Below are positions 8,465 through 16,683 of a stretch of 64,000 nucleotides of DNA, in pieces. Position 1 is the stretch's first letter, and each line of letters opens with the position of its first letter. The stretch spans positions 995,900 to 1,059,899 of the forward strand of contig NZ_JH556659.1 of assembly GCF_000179595.2 (NCBI RefSeq). Reading direction: 5' to 3'. Both the position numbers and the translations under genes were made by a program. The DNA is from Acetivibrio cellulolyticus CD2. Its GTDB lineage: Bacteria; Bacillota; Clostridia; Acetivibrionales; Acetivibrionaceae. The notes beneath the pieces are model-generated. The model ran no database searches and was not told the origin of the DNA. It saw only the letters and a program-made list of their open reading frames with translations.

Positions 8465-8550
8465 AAATATTATCTCCCTTTCAGCATCCTATATTTTCAT
8501 AATTCCAAATAGTTCAAGTAGTAAATCGTAATAGAACCTTCATTTATTTC

Positions 8551-9840
8551 CTACTTCGATGTAAGAAAATATACTGTATCCATTTCTATTTTTTTTGCAA
8601 TATCAATAACATCCTGCCTTGAAACTTTTTTAATTCTTTCTATTATATCGTCCGGAGAATCTTTTGTTCCAGCAATCATCTGGCTTAAATTAAAATCTAC
8701 TACTTGGAGTTGACTGTCTTTAAGCGACTTTATTCCCGTTTCAATACTTTTTACCGATGATTCAAATTCATAATCAGATATAACTCCGTTCTTCATATCC
8801 TCCAGCTGCTTCATTATAATGTCATATGCTTTATCCCTGTTGTTGATTTCTATACCTCCGCTGATAACCATCAGCCCTTTGAATTTCTCCAGCCTTGAAA
8901 ACACATAATAGGCCAAACCGTTCTTTTCACGGACATTTTGAAAAAGTTTTGAATGTAATCCACCGCCAAGAATACTGTTGTAGACCATTAATTTATAATA
9001 TTCCTCAGTCTTTGGTTCAACATTGGTTCTAAACCCGATGGACAGCTTTGCCTGATTGACGTTCATTTGTTCTGTAACTTCTCTTACTTTTGACACATGA
9101 CTTTCTATACTAACAGGTGATATTGTTTTCACACTGCCTCGTTTAATCTGTTTTAACTTATCTATGACATATGTGGTCTGCTCTTCATTTATATCTCCAG
9201 AAATAAAGACGTAGACAGGCAAAGTTTCCAAAAAGTACTTGTAATGTTCAAACAGATTACCTGCATTTATGCCATCTATGTCTTCAATATTTCCATAATC
9301 AAATATACTGAAGGGTTCGTTCTCACACATTACTTCAAGACACTTATCAACACCATACTGAACTTTATCATTCACCCGGCTTTCAATAAGTTCTTTAAGG
9401 TTTTTAGCTTCCTGATCTATGTATTCCTTTTTAAATACTCCATTTTCTGTAACAGGCTTTGTAATTATCTCAAAAATCAGATCAAAAGCCTTCTGAGTTA
9501 AATCGGCTTCACCATTTGCATACTTATCGGATATAAAGTCCAAATAAAATTGAATTATCTGGTTTTCACCTTTCTTAGTCACTCCGCAATCAAAAGCAGC
9601 ACCATACAACTCTTCTAGATAAAGCGAGATATCCTGTATTGTAGGAAAATTCACGCTTCCCCTTCTTAAAACTGCGGGTAACAAGGCATTTTTTGAAGCA
9701 TTTTCCCTGCTTAAATTATCATGAAAAAATATGTTTATAGAATTAGTCTTAAATTTGTCAGTCTTAATTTGATAAACCTTTATACCGTTAAAAGAAGCAA
9801 TCTCTGAAACATGATTTTCCGATGCTATAGAATTAATCAT
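8551..9840 (-). CDS. ymfF: M16-family peptidase homologue lacking the zinc motif, YmfF type
   Basis: 429 aa with M16 fold along its length. At the place of HxxEH it has LPAVLRRGSVNFP, so zinc binding is lost and it is probably the structural partner of the active YmfH-type subunit, as in other M16 heterodimers. RGS and the C-terminal GGGLHSKLFQNVREKNGLAYYV region (split here: GGGLHSKLF, then VREKNGLAYYV) are conserved substrate-binding parts. First gene of ymfF-ymfH-lgt, with promoter at 9946-9973. Confidence 0.85.
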   Translation of the reverse strand: MINSIASENHVSEIASFNGIKVYQIKTDKFKTNSINIFFHDNLSRENASKNALLPAVLRRGSVNFPTIQDISLYLEELYGAAFDCGVTKKGENQIIQFYLDFISDKYANGEADLTQKAFDLIFEIITKPVTENGVFKKEYIDQEAKNLKELIESRVNDKVQYGVDKCLEVMCENEPFSIFDYGNIEDIDGINAGNLFEHYKYFLETLPVYVFISGDINEEQTTYVIDKLKQIKRGSVKTISPVSIESHVSKVREVTEQMNVNQAKLSIGFRTNVEPKTEEYYKLMVYNSILGGGLHSKLFQNVREKNGLAYYVFSRLEKFKGLMVISGGIEINNRDKAYDIIMKQLEDMKNGVISDYEFESSVKSIETGIKSLKDSQLQVVDFNLSQMIAGTKDSPDDIIERIKKVSRQDVIDIAKKIEMDTVYFLTSK

Positions 9841-9945
9841 TTAACCAGTCCTCTCATTTTTAGTTTGAATGTATTTTAACTATTCCCTTTATTAGTATAA
9901 TAAAAACGACATGCTTTATTCAATATTTGGAAAACATATTAATAA

Positions 9946-9973
9946 ATTATAACACAGCAGTAGCAACAATCAA
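9946..9973 (-). promoter_or_regulatory. Promoter of ymfF-ymfH-lgt
   Basis: Minus strand TTGATT (9973-9968), 16 nt, TATAAT (9951-9946). Back to back with the promoter of the 56-aa gene. Confidence 0.65.
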
Positions 9974-9979
9974 ACAAGT

Positions 9980-10008
9980 TTGACATAATCTAAAAAAACA
10001 CTTATAAA
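9980..10008 (+). promoter_or_regulatory. Promoter of the 56-aa membrane protein gene
   Basis: TTGACA (9980-9985), 17 nt, TATAAA (10003-10008); consensus -35 and a start of transcription about 30 bp before the gene. Confidence 0.75.
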
Positions 10009-10047
10009 AAAAACACTATTGAAAATAATAATAGTGGAGGGATTTCA

Positions 10048-10218
10048 ATGAGCCAAACCAGATATTATAGGAAACACCCCAGAAGCCATACCAAAACCAA
10101 AACTGAAGATGAGGAAAAGGAACTAAATCTCAGTGCACTCGCAGCTGTTGGCATTTTAGCCTTTACATTTGCAAACGGTATGTTTCTAGGATATTTATGT
10201 AAAAGAAGTATGTGCTGA
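10048..10218 (+). CDS. Small membrane protein of unknown function (56 aa)
   Basis: Not recognised as a family. The first 28 residues are hydrophilic and basic, then acidic (Arg/His/Lys/Thr-rich, then EDEEKELN); residues about 30-49 form one transmembrane helix (LAAVGILAFTFANGMFLGYL); the tail CKRSMC ends in cysteine. Support for being real: GGAGGG 8 nt before ATG 10048, a consensus promoter upstream and a strong hairpin just downstream. Single-gene unit divergent from ymfF. Confidence 0.72.
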   Translation: MSQTRYYRKHPRSHTKTKTEDEEKELNLSALAAVGILAFTFANGMFLGYLCKRSMC

Positions 10219-10220
10219 CA

Positions 10221-10247
10221 AAAGGAGAAGCTTTATGCTTCTCCTTT
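10221..10247 (+). terminator. Strong stem-loop after the 56-aa gene
   Basis: AAAGGAGAAGC-TTTAT-GCTTCTCCTTT, 11-bp perfect stem 2 bp after the stop codon. The following sequence has only a poor U run. Confidence 0.65.
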
Positions 10248-10270
10248 GATGTTCTTAGCCCGGAATATAA

Positions 10271-10453
10271 GCGCAAGAGGTAACACCATGGTCAAATTAT
10301 GATACTAATAAAAGTGTTTTGATTAGAAATGCATGGCAAACCTATATTGTAGATTTTACTTCAAGTGCTACTGATACCAATGGGAGATTACTTTCAATTT
10401 ATGTGAAGCATCAACTTAATGTCCTACTAGAGGCAGCTTATCATCTGTTTTAG
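10271..10453 (+). pseudogene. Relic of a carbohydrate-binding module
   Basis: An open frame without a start codon reads ...WSNYDTNKSVLIRNA and then WQTYIVDFTSSATDTNGRL, LSIYVK. The pattern WxTYxVDFTxxxTDTNGRLxF is characteristic of the C-terminal half of jelly-roll CBMs (CBM4/9/22-like) in secreted glycoside hydrolases. The rest of the protein is absent and the 3' end runs into the antisense of the chemoreceptor gene. Interpreted as the remains of a deleted polysaccharide-degrading enzyme gene. Similarity judged by eye only. Confidence 0.55.
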
Positions 10454-11911
10454 CTGACTGCTCAAATTAAATATTTCATTTATGGAATTTATAATTTGTT
10501 GTATATCAGTGTTTTCATTTTCTATAGTTGCCAATACTTCCTCGGTTGCGGCAGCATTTTCTTGCGATATGCTAACCATATTTTCTATTTGATTCTGTGT
10601 AACTAAATAAATATTTGAAGCACATTCGATTTTTCCCATACTTTTTGATATTTCACTATGGGTATTATCAAAAGAATCCTTTAAATACTTGAAATAAGAG
10701 AATATATTTACAATAAGTTCCTGACCTTCATTCGTGGCCAATTTACCTTCATTAACTTTTTCGTAGGCTTCTTGAGATTTATGGAATAGTCCTGTTGTTA
10801 CCTGTGATATATCTCCTACTATTGTCGAACTTTTCTCAGCCAGTTTTCTGACTTCGGAGGCAACTACGGCAAATCCCTTGCCATGTTCTCCGGCACGGGC
10901 TGATTCGATAGTTGCATTGAGGGCCAGGAGGTTTGTTTGGTCCGCGATTTCTTTTATTCCTTTGAGCAAGTTGTTTACTGTTTGCATACTTGATTGAAGT
11001 TCAGCAACAGTCTTATTTGCCGTATTTATTGAAGAGCTGATTATACCCATCTGATCTCTTATCCGCTCTATTTTATTCCATCCTTCATCGAACCTCTCGC
11101 ATATTTGACTAGTGTTATCGATAACGCCTTTTGATATTTCCATTGTTTCATGTGCAATTTTCATGGAATTCATCATTGATTCATTGATCGTAAAAGCACT
11201 TGAAGCTTCGGATTGAATTGATTGGGCCATTTCTTGCATGGAAAAGGTTATTTTTTTGCTTGAATTTCCAATAGTATTAATATTACTGTTCAGATGGATA
11301 ATATTATCTTCAAGTATACCTGTACCTTCCTCAACTTTGTTAAAAGTAGTTTGTAATTTTTCCAAAAGAATTTTTGTTTCAGCCTCTTTTATAATTGCTT
11401 CATCCACAAGCTTTCTTCCCCATTTACTTAAAAAATACAACAATATGGAGATTGCGTTTAGGATAACCATAATAGATATAAAATCATCTATCCCGGTTTC
11501 GCCAGGACCTGTTATACATTTGGGTTTTAAAAAATATACTGCAGTTAACATAACATTTAATGTAAATGCGTAAATAATGATAAGCCTTTTTTGAAAGTAT
11601 AGTGCAATTAGAGCTACTGTTGTGAATATAATGTAATGCTTGTTTATTGCAAAGCCATCTATATAAAAGAGTGCAATAACAACTGCTCCGGGTATAAGAC
11701 CAAACAAAAGACCTTTGATATTATCGTTATAGGGCATAATATAATTTATTAATGAGATAATAATTACTACAACCCCCGGAACTGCTATTCTCATAAAAAG
11801 ACCTATTCCTTCTGTTAAAAGAGCTTGGACAGACAGGAGAACTACTATGAAGACTATTACAAAAATACTGACTTTGTGCACCCTCTTAACGTTGTATGTA
11901 TCTTGTATCAT
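10427..11911 (-). CDS. Methyl-accepting chemotaxis protein without extracellular sensor domain
   Basis: 494 aa. Residues about 15-165 form five or six closely spaced membrane helices with no large external loop; a coiled coil follows, then the MCP signalling domain. The kinase/CheW contact tip reads [41 protein letters not shown] (here quoted in part: [20 protein letters not shown]). It must sense through the membrane region or intracellularly. ATG 11911 behind AAAGGAGAG. Isolated gene, no other chemotaxis gene nearby. Confidence 0.92.
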   Translation of the reverse strand: MIQDTYNVKRVHKVSIFVIVFIVVLLSVQALLTEGIGLFMRIAVPGVVVIIISLINYIMPYNDNIKGLLFGLIPGAVVIALFYIDGFAINKHYIIFTTVALIALYFQKRLIIIYAFTLNVMLTAVYFLKPKCITGPGETGIDDFISIMVILNAISILLYFLSKWGRKLVDEAIIKEAETKILLEKLQTTFNKVEEGTGILEDNIIHLNSNINTIGNSSKKITFSMQEMAQSIQSEASSAFTINESMMNSMKIAHETMEISKGVIDNTSQICERFDEGWNKIERIRDQMGIISSSINTANKTVAELQSSMQTVNNLLKGIKEIADQTNLLALNATIESARAGEHGKGFAVVASEVRKLAEKSSTIVGDISQVTTGLFHKSQEAYEKVNEGKLATNEGQELIVNIFSYFKYLKDSFDNTHSEISKSMGKIECASNIYLVTQNQIENMVSISQENAAATEEVLATIENENTDIQQIINSINEIFNLSSQLKQMISCL

Positions 11912-12363
11912 AAATAACTTTCTCTCCTTTATTATAAAGAATTAACAATCATATCGACATTAGTTGTAAAATAATTAATTATTAATTTTTGACTATTAAT
12001 TATGAGGCTACCAGAAATTATTAATTATTTCATATAGAATTTATCTTTATATTTGCCGATTATGGCTTTAGACAGTTTCTTATATATAATACTCAAAGTT
12101 ATAAGTTAAAATGTAAAAACGATATACGTATTATTGGAGTAGAACCAGCATCATGCCCTTATAAATACTGTAGATGTGGGTACTTCTCCCAAAATAGCAA
12201 AGCTGTTTTATTGTCCACATCACAAAAATATTTTTTGTAACTTAGGTAAACATTAAAAAAATAATAAATAACCATAACATATATACATAATGATTTGACA
12301 ATTTTACAACATAAGTTTAGAATGAAAACAAAATATAAATTATCAATGAAGGGAAGTTATGGA
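11912..12363. other. Gap with an AT-rich inverted repeat and a gene relic
   Basis: About 450 bases. 11970-12030 holds overlapping palindromic AATAATTAATTATT-type sequences on both sides of GAGGCTACCAG. 12052-12231 is a TrpB-like relic. The last 130 bases lead into the stalk-domain gene. Confidence 0.5.
12052..12231 (+). pseudogene. Relic of a tryptophan synthase beta-like (TrpB2) gene
   Basis: One frame reads FADYGF, then YKLKCKNDIRIIGVEPASCP, closely resembling the TrpB2 segment (DKLxGKNDIRxIGVEPxxCP) that follows the phosphate-binding GSNFAG loop. A +1 frame change then continues TVDVGTSPKIAKLFY, resembling YDFGDTAKMxPLxKMF of the same enzyme. No start, no flanking parts. Degenerate fragment of a PLP enzyme gene; similarity judged by eye. 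Confidence 0.5.
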
Positions 12364-13092
12364 ATGATTAGAAAACTAAAACTATTGACTGTAGCAACAC
12401 TAATCTTCACAGGCGGTATGCTTACTCAAACTTTTGCAGTTCCAGTTGTACAGGATATTGTTGCAAAATTAAAACCCGATGTGACAATAATGATTAACGG
12501 ACAAAAACTGCAAGCTAAAGACGGTAACGGTAAAGAAGTATACCCAATAATTTATAATGGTTCTACATATTTACCGGTGCGCGCAGTTGCTGATGCTGTT
12601 AAACTACCGGTTGACTGGGATGGAAAAACACAGACAGTATTTCTTGGCTCAAAGAATCAGGGACCAACGAGGTTAATAGATCTTCAGTCTACTAACAAAT
12701 CAGGTGCTTTTCCTATCAAATCAACTATGGATAAAAGTATCTTATCTATTGAAACTGGAGATGTTATAAAGGAAAATGTAACATATGGATTCGGGCTATA
12801 CGCAGATGATATAACCGACAGCTATAATAAAGTCACTTTCAATCTTGATAATACATTTACCAAAATGACATTTAAGGTAAAGTGTATAAATGCAAATTCT
12901 AATACTGTTGAATTGGATATGAGAAATGAAAATGGAATTGAACTGTTTGGTAAGAAGTATAAAACAGGTGATTATGATACATGCGAAATAGATGTTACAG
13001 GAGTTAAGACCCTTGAGATACAGTTTAAAACAGAGTTTACAGATATCTCCGACGGGCATAAATTCTTAGTTATAGAACCTACCTTACAATAA
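12364..13092 (+). CDS. Secreted stalk-domain protein (copper amine oxidase N-like plus NPCBM-like)
   Basis: 242 aa from ATG 12364 (23 further codons upstream have no ribosome binding site; AAGGGAAG lies about 7-10 nt before this ATG). Signal peptide (residues 1-24, ending TQTFAVP). A copper-amine-oxidase N-terminal-like stalk domain follows (about 40-100: INGQKL... PIIYNGSTYLPVRAVADAV... VDWDGKTQTVFLG). The C-terminal half (about 105-242) is beta-rich, with IETGDVIKENVTYGFGLYAD and LEIQFKTE, resembling NPCBM-type carbohydrate-binding modules. No catalytic domain: probably a cell-surface sugar-binding protein. Confidence 0.72.
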   Translation: MIRKLKLLTVATLIFTGGMLTQTFAVPVVQDIVAKLKPDVTIMINGQKLQAKDGNGKEVYPIIYNGSTYLPVRAVADAVKLPVDWDGKTQTVFLGSKNQGPTRLIDLQSTNKSGAFPIKSTMDKSILSIETGDVIKENVTYGFGLYADDITDSYNKVTFNLDNTFTKMTFKVKCINANSNTVELDMRNENGIELFGKKYKTGDYDTCEIDVTGVKTLEIQFKTEFTDISDGHKFLVIEPTLQ

Positions 13093-13152
13093 TTTTACTA
13101 TAACTTCAGTACATTAGATTCAAAAAAGAGTGTGTGACGAAGTGAATTGTCT

Positions 13153-13185
13153 GGATGGATAGATTTTTAAAAATTCTGTCCATCC
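13153..13185. terminator. Bidirectional terminator between the stalk-domain gene and ribF
   Basis: GGATGGATAGATTTTT / AAATTCTGTCCATCC arms, about 15 bp with one wobble. Lies between convergent genes. Confidence 0.75.
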
Positions 13186-13237
13186 AATTTATTTAAGCCT
13201 TACCTATAGACGATACATTCAATAAAGCTCATAAAAT

Positions 13238-14176
13238 TTATTTGTTCATATCACTAAAGTATTCTCTTGCGCTTTTAATATCCCTTTTTATCTGATCAAC
13301 CAACTCATCTACACCATTAAACTTTTTCTCCCCTCTGATTTTCTGTAGGAAAAAAACTTCAATGCCTTCTCCGTATATATCCTCATTATAATCCAGGATA
13401 TAGGTCTCAATAGATAGCACTTTCTGGCCTTCAAAAGTCGGATTATTTCCAATATTGGTTATACTGTTATACATCCTGCCGTTTAGAAGTGTACGGGTAA
13501 CATAAACACCGTCGAGTGGAATCAAAAGGTACTCTTCCGGATAAATGTTTGCAGTTGGAAACCCCAATGTATTTCCTATCCTTTTTCCTTTCTCTACAAT
13601 TCCGGTTATGGAATAATGCCTCCCGAGCAGTTTAAAAGCACTGTCCATATCACCTTTTTTGACATGCTTTCTTATTAGCGTGCTGCTGACAATATCGTCG
13701 TCGATCTTTATTGGCGGAATGGTTACTACTTTGTAATTATATTTACGTCCAAGCACTTTCAGGTACTCCACATCGCCTTGGCCTTTATAGCCAAACCTGT
13801 AGTCAACTCCTGTCACTGCAAGTTTCATCTTTAACTTGTCTACCAGAATATCTCTCACAAATGCTTCAGGACTCATTCTTGAGAAGGACTCATCAAATTC
13901 TTCAAAATAGGTGTAATCCAGTTGAGTTACCTCAAGTAGTCTCATTTTTTTATTTACAGAAGTTATCAGGGGTGTAAACAGCTTTTTTCTAATAATATTT
14001 TCAGGATGCTTGGTAAATGTATATAAAATAGACTCAAGCGACCCCTGCTTTGACTCACTAATAAGGGTATTTATCAGAGCCATGTGAGCAACATGTAAGC
14101 CGTCAAAGTTACCTAATCCAATACCTGTAGGCCTTGTAAATTCAATTTGTTGATTCTTGCCATATATAACTTCCAT
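13238..14176 (-). CDS. ribF: Bifunctional riboflavin kinase / FAD synthetase
   Basis: 312 aa. N-terminal nucleotidyl-transferase domain with GIGLGNFDGLHVAH (about 17-30) and the SSTLIRKHV motif (about 160-170); C-terminal flavokinase domain with GKRIGNTLGFPTANI (about 192-206). Converts riboflavin to FMN and then FAD. Last gene of the rimP-infB-truB series, as in many Firmicutes; 150 bp after truB. Confidence 0.96.
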   Translation of the reverse strand: MEVIYGKNQQIEFTRPTGIGLGNFDGLHVAHMALINTLISESKQGSLESILYTFTKHPENIIRKKLFTPLITSVNKKMRLLEVTQLDYTYFEEFDESFSRMSPEAFVRDILVDKLKMKLAVTGVDYRFGYKGQGDVEYLKVLGRKYNYKVVTIPPIKIDDDIVSSTLIRKHVKKGDMDSAFKLLGRHYSITGIVEKGKRIGNTLGFPTANIYPEEYLLIPLDGVYVTRTLLNGRMYNSITNIGNNPTFEGQKVLSIETYILDYNEDIYGEGIEVFFLQKIRGEKKFNGVDELVDQIKRDIKSAREYFSDMNK

Positions 14177-14328
14177 ATGCTTTCCTTTTAGAGCGTTTTA
14201 AAAAAATCCTCCAAATGCTTATTGAAACAATGTTATTTAAATTATTTTTCAGAAAACGCCGATTTTAATGTTTAATATATTTTTGTACTGCTATTTTCAT
14301 ATAATACAAGGTTTCTATAAACTATGCA

Positions 14329-15216
14329 TTATACAAACTGCTTCTTCATTTTTAACGACAAGCAGCCATTTATAAATAAAACTTCACTTAATCCAATAAA
14401 CTTGCCATTAATATCGTATGTTCTAAGTATGCTGTCTTTTTTTAATGCTGAACTCTTTAGTTCGACATAAGCACCGTTAGCTAATTTCTTTGTTTGTGGC
14501 CCGTTCAAATCTATTCTGCCAAGGTCTTTAAAGATATCTTCTATACTCGATAACCTCTCAGCTATTGAATTGTTCTTTGATAACTCATAAATCTCCTCAA
14601 GTGTAAGAGAATTTGATAGTTCAAAATGCCCTGCTCTAGTTCTTACAAGGAATGACATATGCCCTCCACAACCGAGCTTGTCCCCGATGTCGGAACATAA
14701 AGTCCTTATATATGTGCCTTTAGAACACTCTACCTCAAATATAGCCTTATTATCCCTGATTTCTATAATATTTATTGAGTGTATGGTTATATCCCTCGGC
14801 TGCCTTTCTATTGTAATACCTTCTCTTGCAAGCTCATAGAGTTTTTTACCTTCAATCTTGACAGCTGAATACATGGGCGGAATCTGCTTGTACTCTCCTA
14901 TAAAGCTTTTTATGGCATCATATATTTGCTCGTGAGAAAAATTCGCTTCGCAAACCTTTAGAACAGTACCATAGCTGTCTTGAGTATCTGTAGAAATCCC
15001 AAGTGTAAGTTCTGCACTATATACCTTGTCCTTATCTGTCAAATACTCAATAGTCTTTGTAGCCTTTCCAATACATACAGGTAAGACTCCTACAGCACCA
15101 GGGTCAAGAGTACCTGTATGCCCTATCTTTCTTTCCTTAAGTAAACTTCTCAAATAAGCTACAATGTCAAACGAAGTCATCCCTGTGGGTTTTAGAACAT
15201 TAAGTATTCCATCCAT
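14329..15216 (-). CDS. truB: tRNA pseudouridine-55 synthase
   Basis: 295 aa. Isomerises U55 in the T-loop of tRNAs. GHTGTLDPGAVGVLPVCIG carries the catalytic Asp38; Y at about 67-70 region (DKVYSAELTLG) and KGTYIRTLCSDIG are the other TruB motifs. C-terminal PUA-like part. Starts 3 bp after nrnA, hence translational coupling. Confidence 0.97.
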   Translation of the reverse strand: MDGILNVLKPTGMTSFDIVAYLRSLLKERKIGHTGTLDPGAVGVLPVCIGKATKTIEYLTDKDKVYSAELTLGISTDTQDSYGTVLKVCEANFSHEQIYDAIKSFIGEYKQIPPMYSAVKIEGKKLYELAREGITIERQPRDITIHSINIIEIRDNKAIFEVECSKGTYIRTLCSDIGDKLGCGGHMSFLVRTRAGHFELSNSLTLEEIYELSKNNSIAERLSSIEDIFKDLGRIDLNGPQTKKLANGAYVELKSSALKKDSILRTYDINGKFIGLSEVLFINGCLSLKMKKQFV

Positions 15217-15218
15217 AA

Positions 15219-16175
15219 TTACAAAACTTCCCTTATATCTTTATTAATCATCTCTTTTACTTCTTCCATAATTCCCCTGACAGTACATCCAGCCGCCTTC
15301 TTGTGTCCTCCACCTGAATACTTGTTAGCAATTGCAGAAACATCTACATAGTTTTGGGAACGGAAATTAATTTTATATTCATTATCTGTGCGCTGCCTTA
15401 TCAAAACAGCTACTTCTACGCCGTTTATATTCCTTGCGACATTTACCAAACCATCACAATCTTCTTCTGCAGCACCTACTTTTTTTAGCATTTCATTAGT
15501 AACAGTTATAAATGCTACCCTTCCATCGTCAAAAATCTCTATTGAATCTATTGCCAAACCCATGAGTCTAAGCTTCTTAAGAGACATAGTTTCAAAAACC
15601 AATTGAGAAATTTTAGATACATCCGCACCATTGTCAATCAAATCCGCTGTAATTTGATGGGTTATGGGGGTTGTATTGCTATACCTGAATCCCCCGGTAT
15701 CTGTGCTTATAGCTACATATAGGCATGTAGCTATACTTTCGTCAAAACTAATTCCCAGCATTTTGATTAATTGATATATCAGCTCTCCCACAGCTGCGGC
15801 AGTTGTTTTGACAAGATTTAACGATGCAAATTCGGTATTTGTAGTATGATGGTCTATGTTTATTGTAAGATCAGTATTATCGAATATTTCAATACGTTTT
15901 CCAAGTCTCGCTAAATCACCAGTATCAAGCGCCAATACCAAGTCATGCTTTTTGGGGTTAGATTTGTAAACTTCAACGTAGTCTTTTCCAGGCAGAAATT
16001 CATATGTAGCCGGAATCTCTTCTTCGATATAGACCGTGATATCCTTTCCCATCTTTTCCAAAGCCAATGCCAACGCAACACTTGAGCCTAATCCATCACC
16101 GTCAACAGAAACATGCGGCAAGATAGCTATGCTTTTCGCATTATTTATTGCATCTATAATTCTTTTTTCTATCAT
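15219..16175 (-). CDS. nrnA: DHH-family phosphoesterase, NrnA-like oligoribonuclease / pAp phosphatase
   Basis: 318 aa. DHH motif set: HVSVDGDGLGSS near residue 20, DTGD near 84, DHHTTNTEF near 110, and the DHHA1 C-terminal RNA-binding domain with SGGGHKKAAGC. Degrades nanoRNAs and 3'-phosphoadenosine 5'-phosphate with Mn2+. ATG 16175 is preferred to TTG 16190 because GAGAGG lies 7 nt before it. Typical neighbour of rbfA and truB. Confidence 0.93.
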   Translation of the reverse strand: MIEKRIIDAINNAKSIAILPHVSVDGDGLGSSVALALALEKMGKDITVYIEEEIPATYEFLPGKDYVEVYKSNPKKHDLVLALDTGDLARLGKRIEIFDNTDLTINIDHHTTNTEFASLNLVKTTAAAVGELIYQLIKMLGISFDESIATCLYVAISTDTGGFRYSNTTPITHQITADLIDNGADVSKISQLVFETMSLKKLRLMGLAIDSIEIFDDGRVAFITVTNEMLKKVGAAEEDCDGLVNVARNINGVEVAVLIRQRTDNEYKINFRSQNYVDVSAIANKYSGGGHKKAAGCTVRGIMEEVKEMINKDIREVL

Positions 16176-16230
16176 ATACATACCTCTCAATTAAATATTA
16201 AAAAATACGTCACTTTAATAATTGTGTATA

Positions 16231-16270
16231 TTATTGTGAGGTTGAAGAAATATCCTCAACCTCACAATAA
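16231..16270. repeat. Perfect 15-bp inverted repeat between rbfA and nrnA
   Basis: TTATTGTGAGGTTGA / TCAACCTCACAATAA with a 10-nt loop. No U run on the coding strand, so it may be a processing or stabilising stem rather than a terminator. The arm core ATTGTGAGG/CCTCACAAT recurs in the mltG terminator at 34782-34811. Confidence 0.7.
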
Positions 16271-16296
16271 CAAACATATAGTTAAAATATTACAAA

Positions 16297-16653
16297 TCAG
16301 TCTCTCTTATCATCATGTTTAACAGCATCATTTATCAATTTTGAAATATATGCTCCATGTTCTATTGAATTGTCCAGCTCAAATTGAATCTCCGGAGTAT
16401 ATCTGAGCTGAATTCTATGCCCAACTTCACGCCTTATAAAACCAGCAGCGCTTTTTAATCCGTCGAGTGCATTCTTCTTTTCCTCATCACTTCCCATAAT
16501 GCTTACAAAAACCTTCGCATAACGCAGATCTTTAGTTACATTAACATTAGTCACACTAATCAACCTGGAAAGTCTCGGGTCCTTAAGTTCACCCTGTATT
16601 ATTGCGCTTATTTCTTTTCTCATCTCTTCAGATATTCTTACTGTTCTATCCAT
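16297..16653 (-). CDS. rbfA: 30S ribosome-binding factor A
   Basis: 118 aa, KH-like fold. RISEEMRKEISAIIQGELKDPR at the N-terminus and AKVFVSIMG, RYTPEIQFELD later are typical. Needed for 16S rRNA maturation and cold adaptation. Follows infB by 30 bp with its own ribosome binding site. Confidence 0.96.
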   Translation of the reverse strand: MDRTVRISEEMRKEISAIIQGELKDPRLSRLISVTNVNVTKDLRYAKVFVSIMGSDEEKKNALDGLKSAAGFIRREVGHRIQLRYTPEIQFELDNSIEHGAYISKLINDAVKHDDKRD

Positions 16654-16683
16654 AAAACCACTCCTGTTTTGTCACATTAGGAC

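Noticed and set aside
7181-9840. M16 pair as a bacteriocin-maturation system (AlbE/AlbF-like)
   Set aside because: No precursor peptide, radical SAM or immunity gene nearby.
11955-11985. Sigma-D-like -10 (GTCGATAT) upstream of the chemoreceptor gene
   Set aside because: No TAAA -35 at the right distance; a TATAAT near 11934 lacks a -35 as well, so no promoter is claimed.
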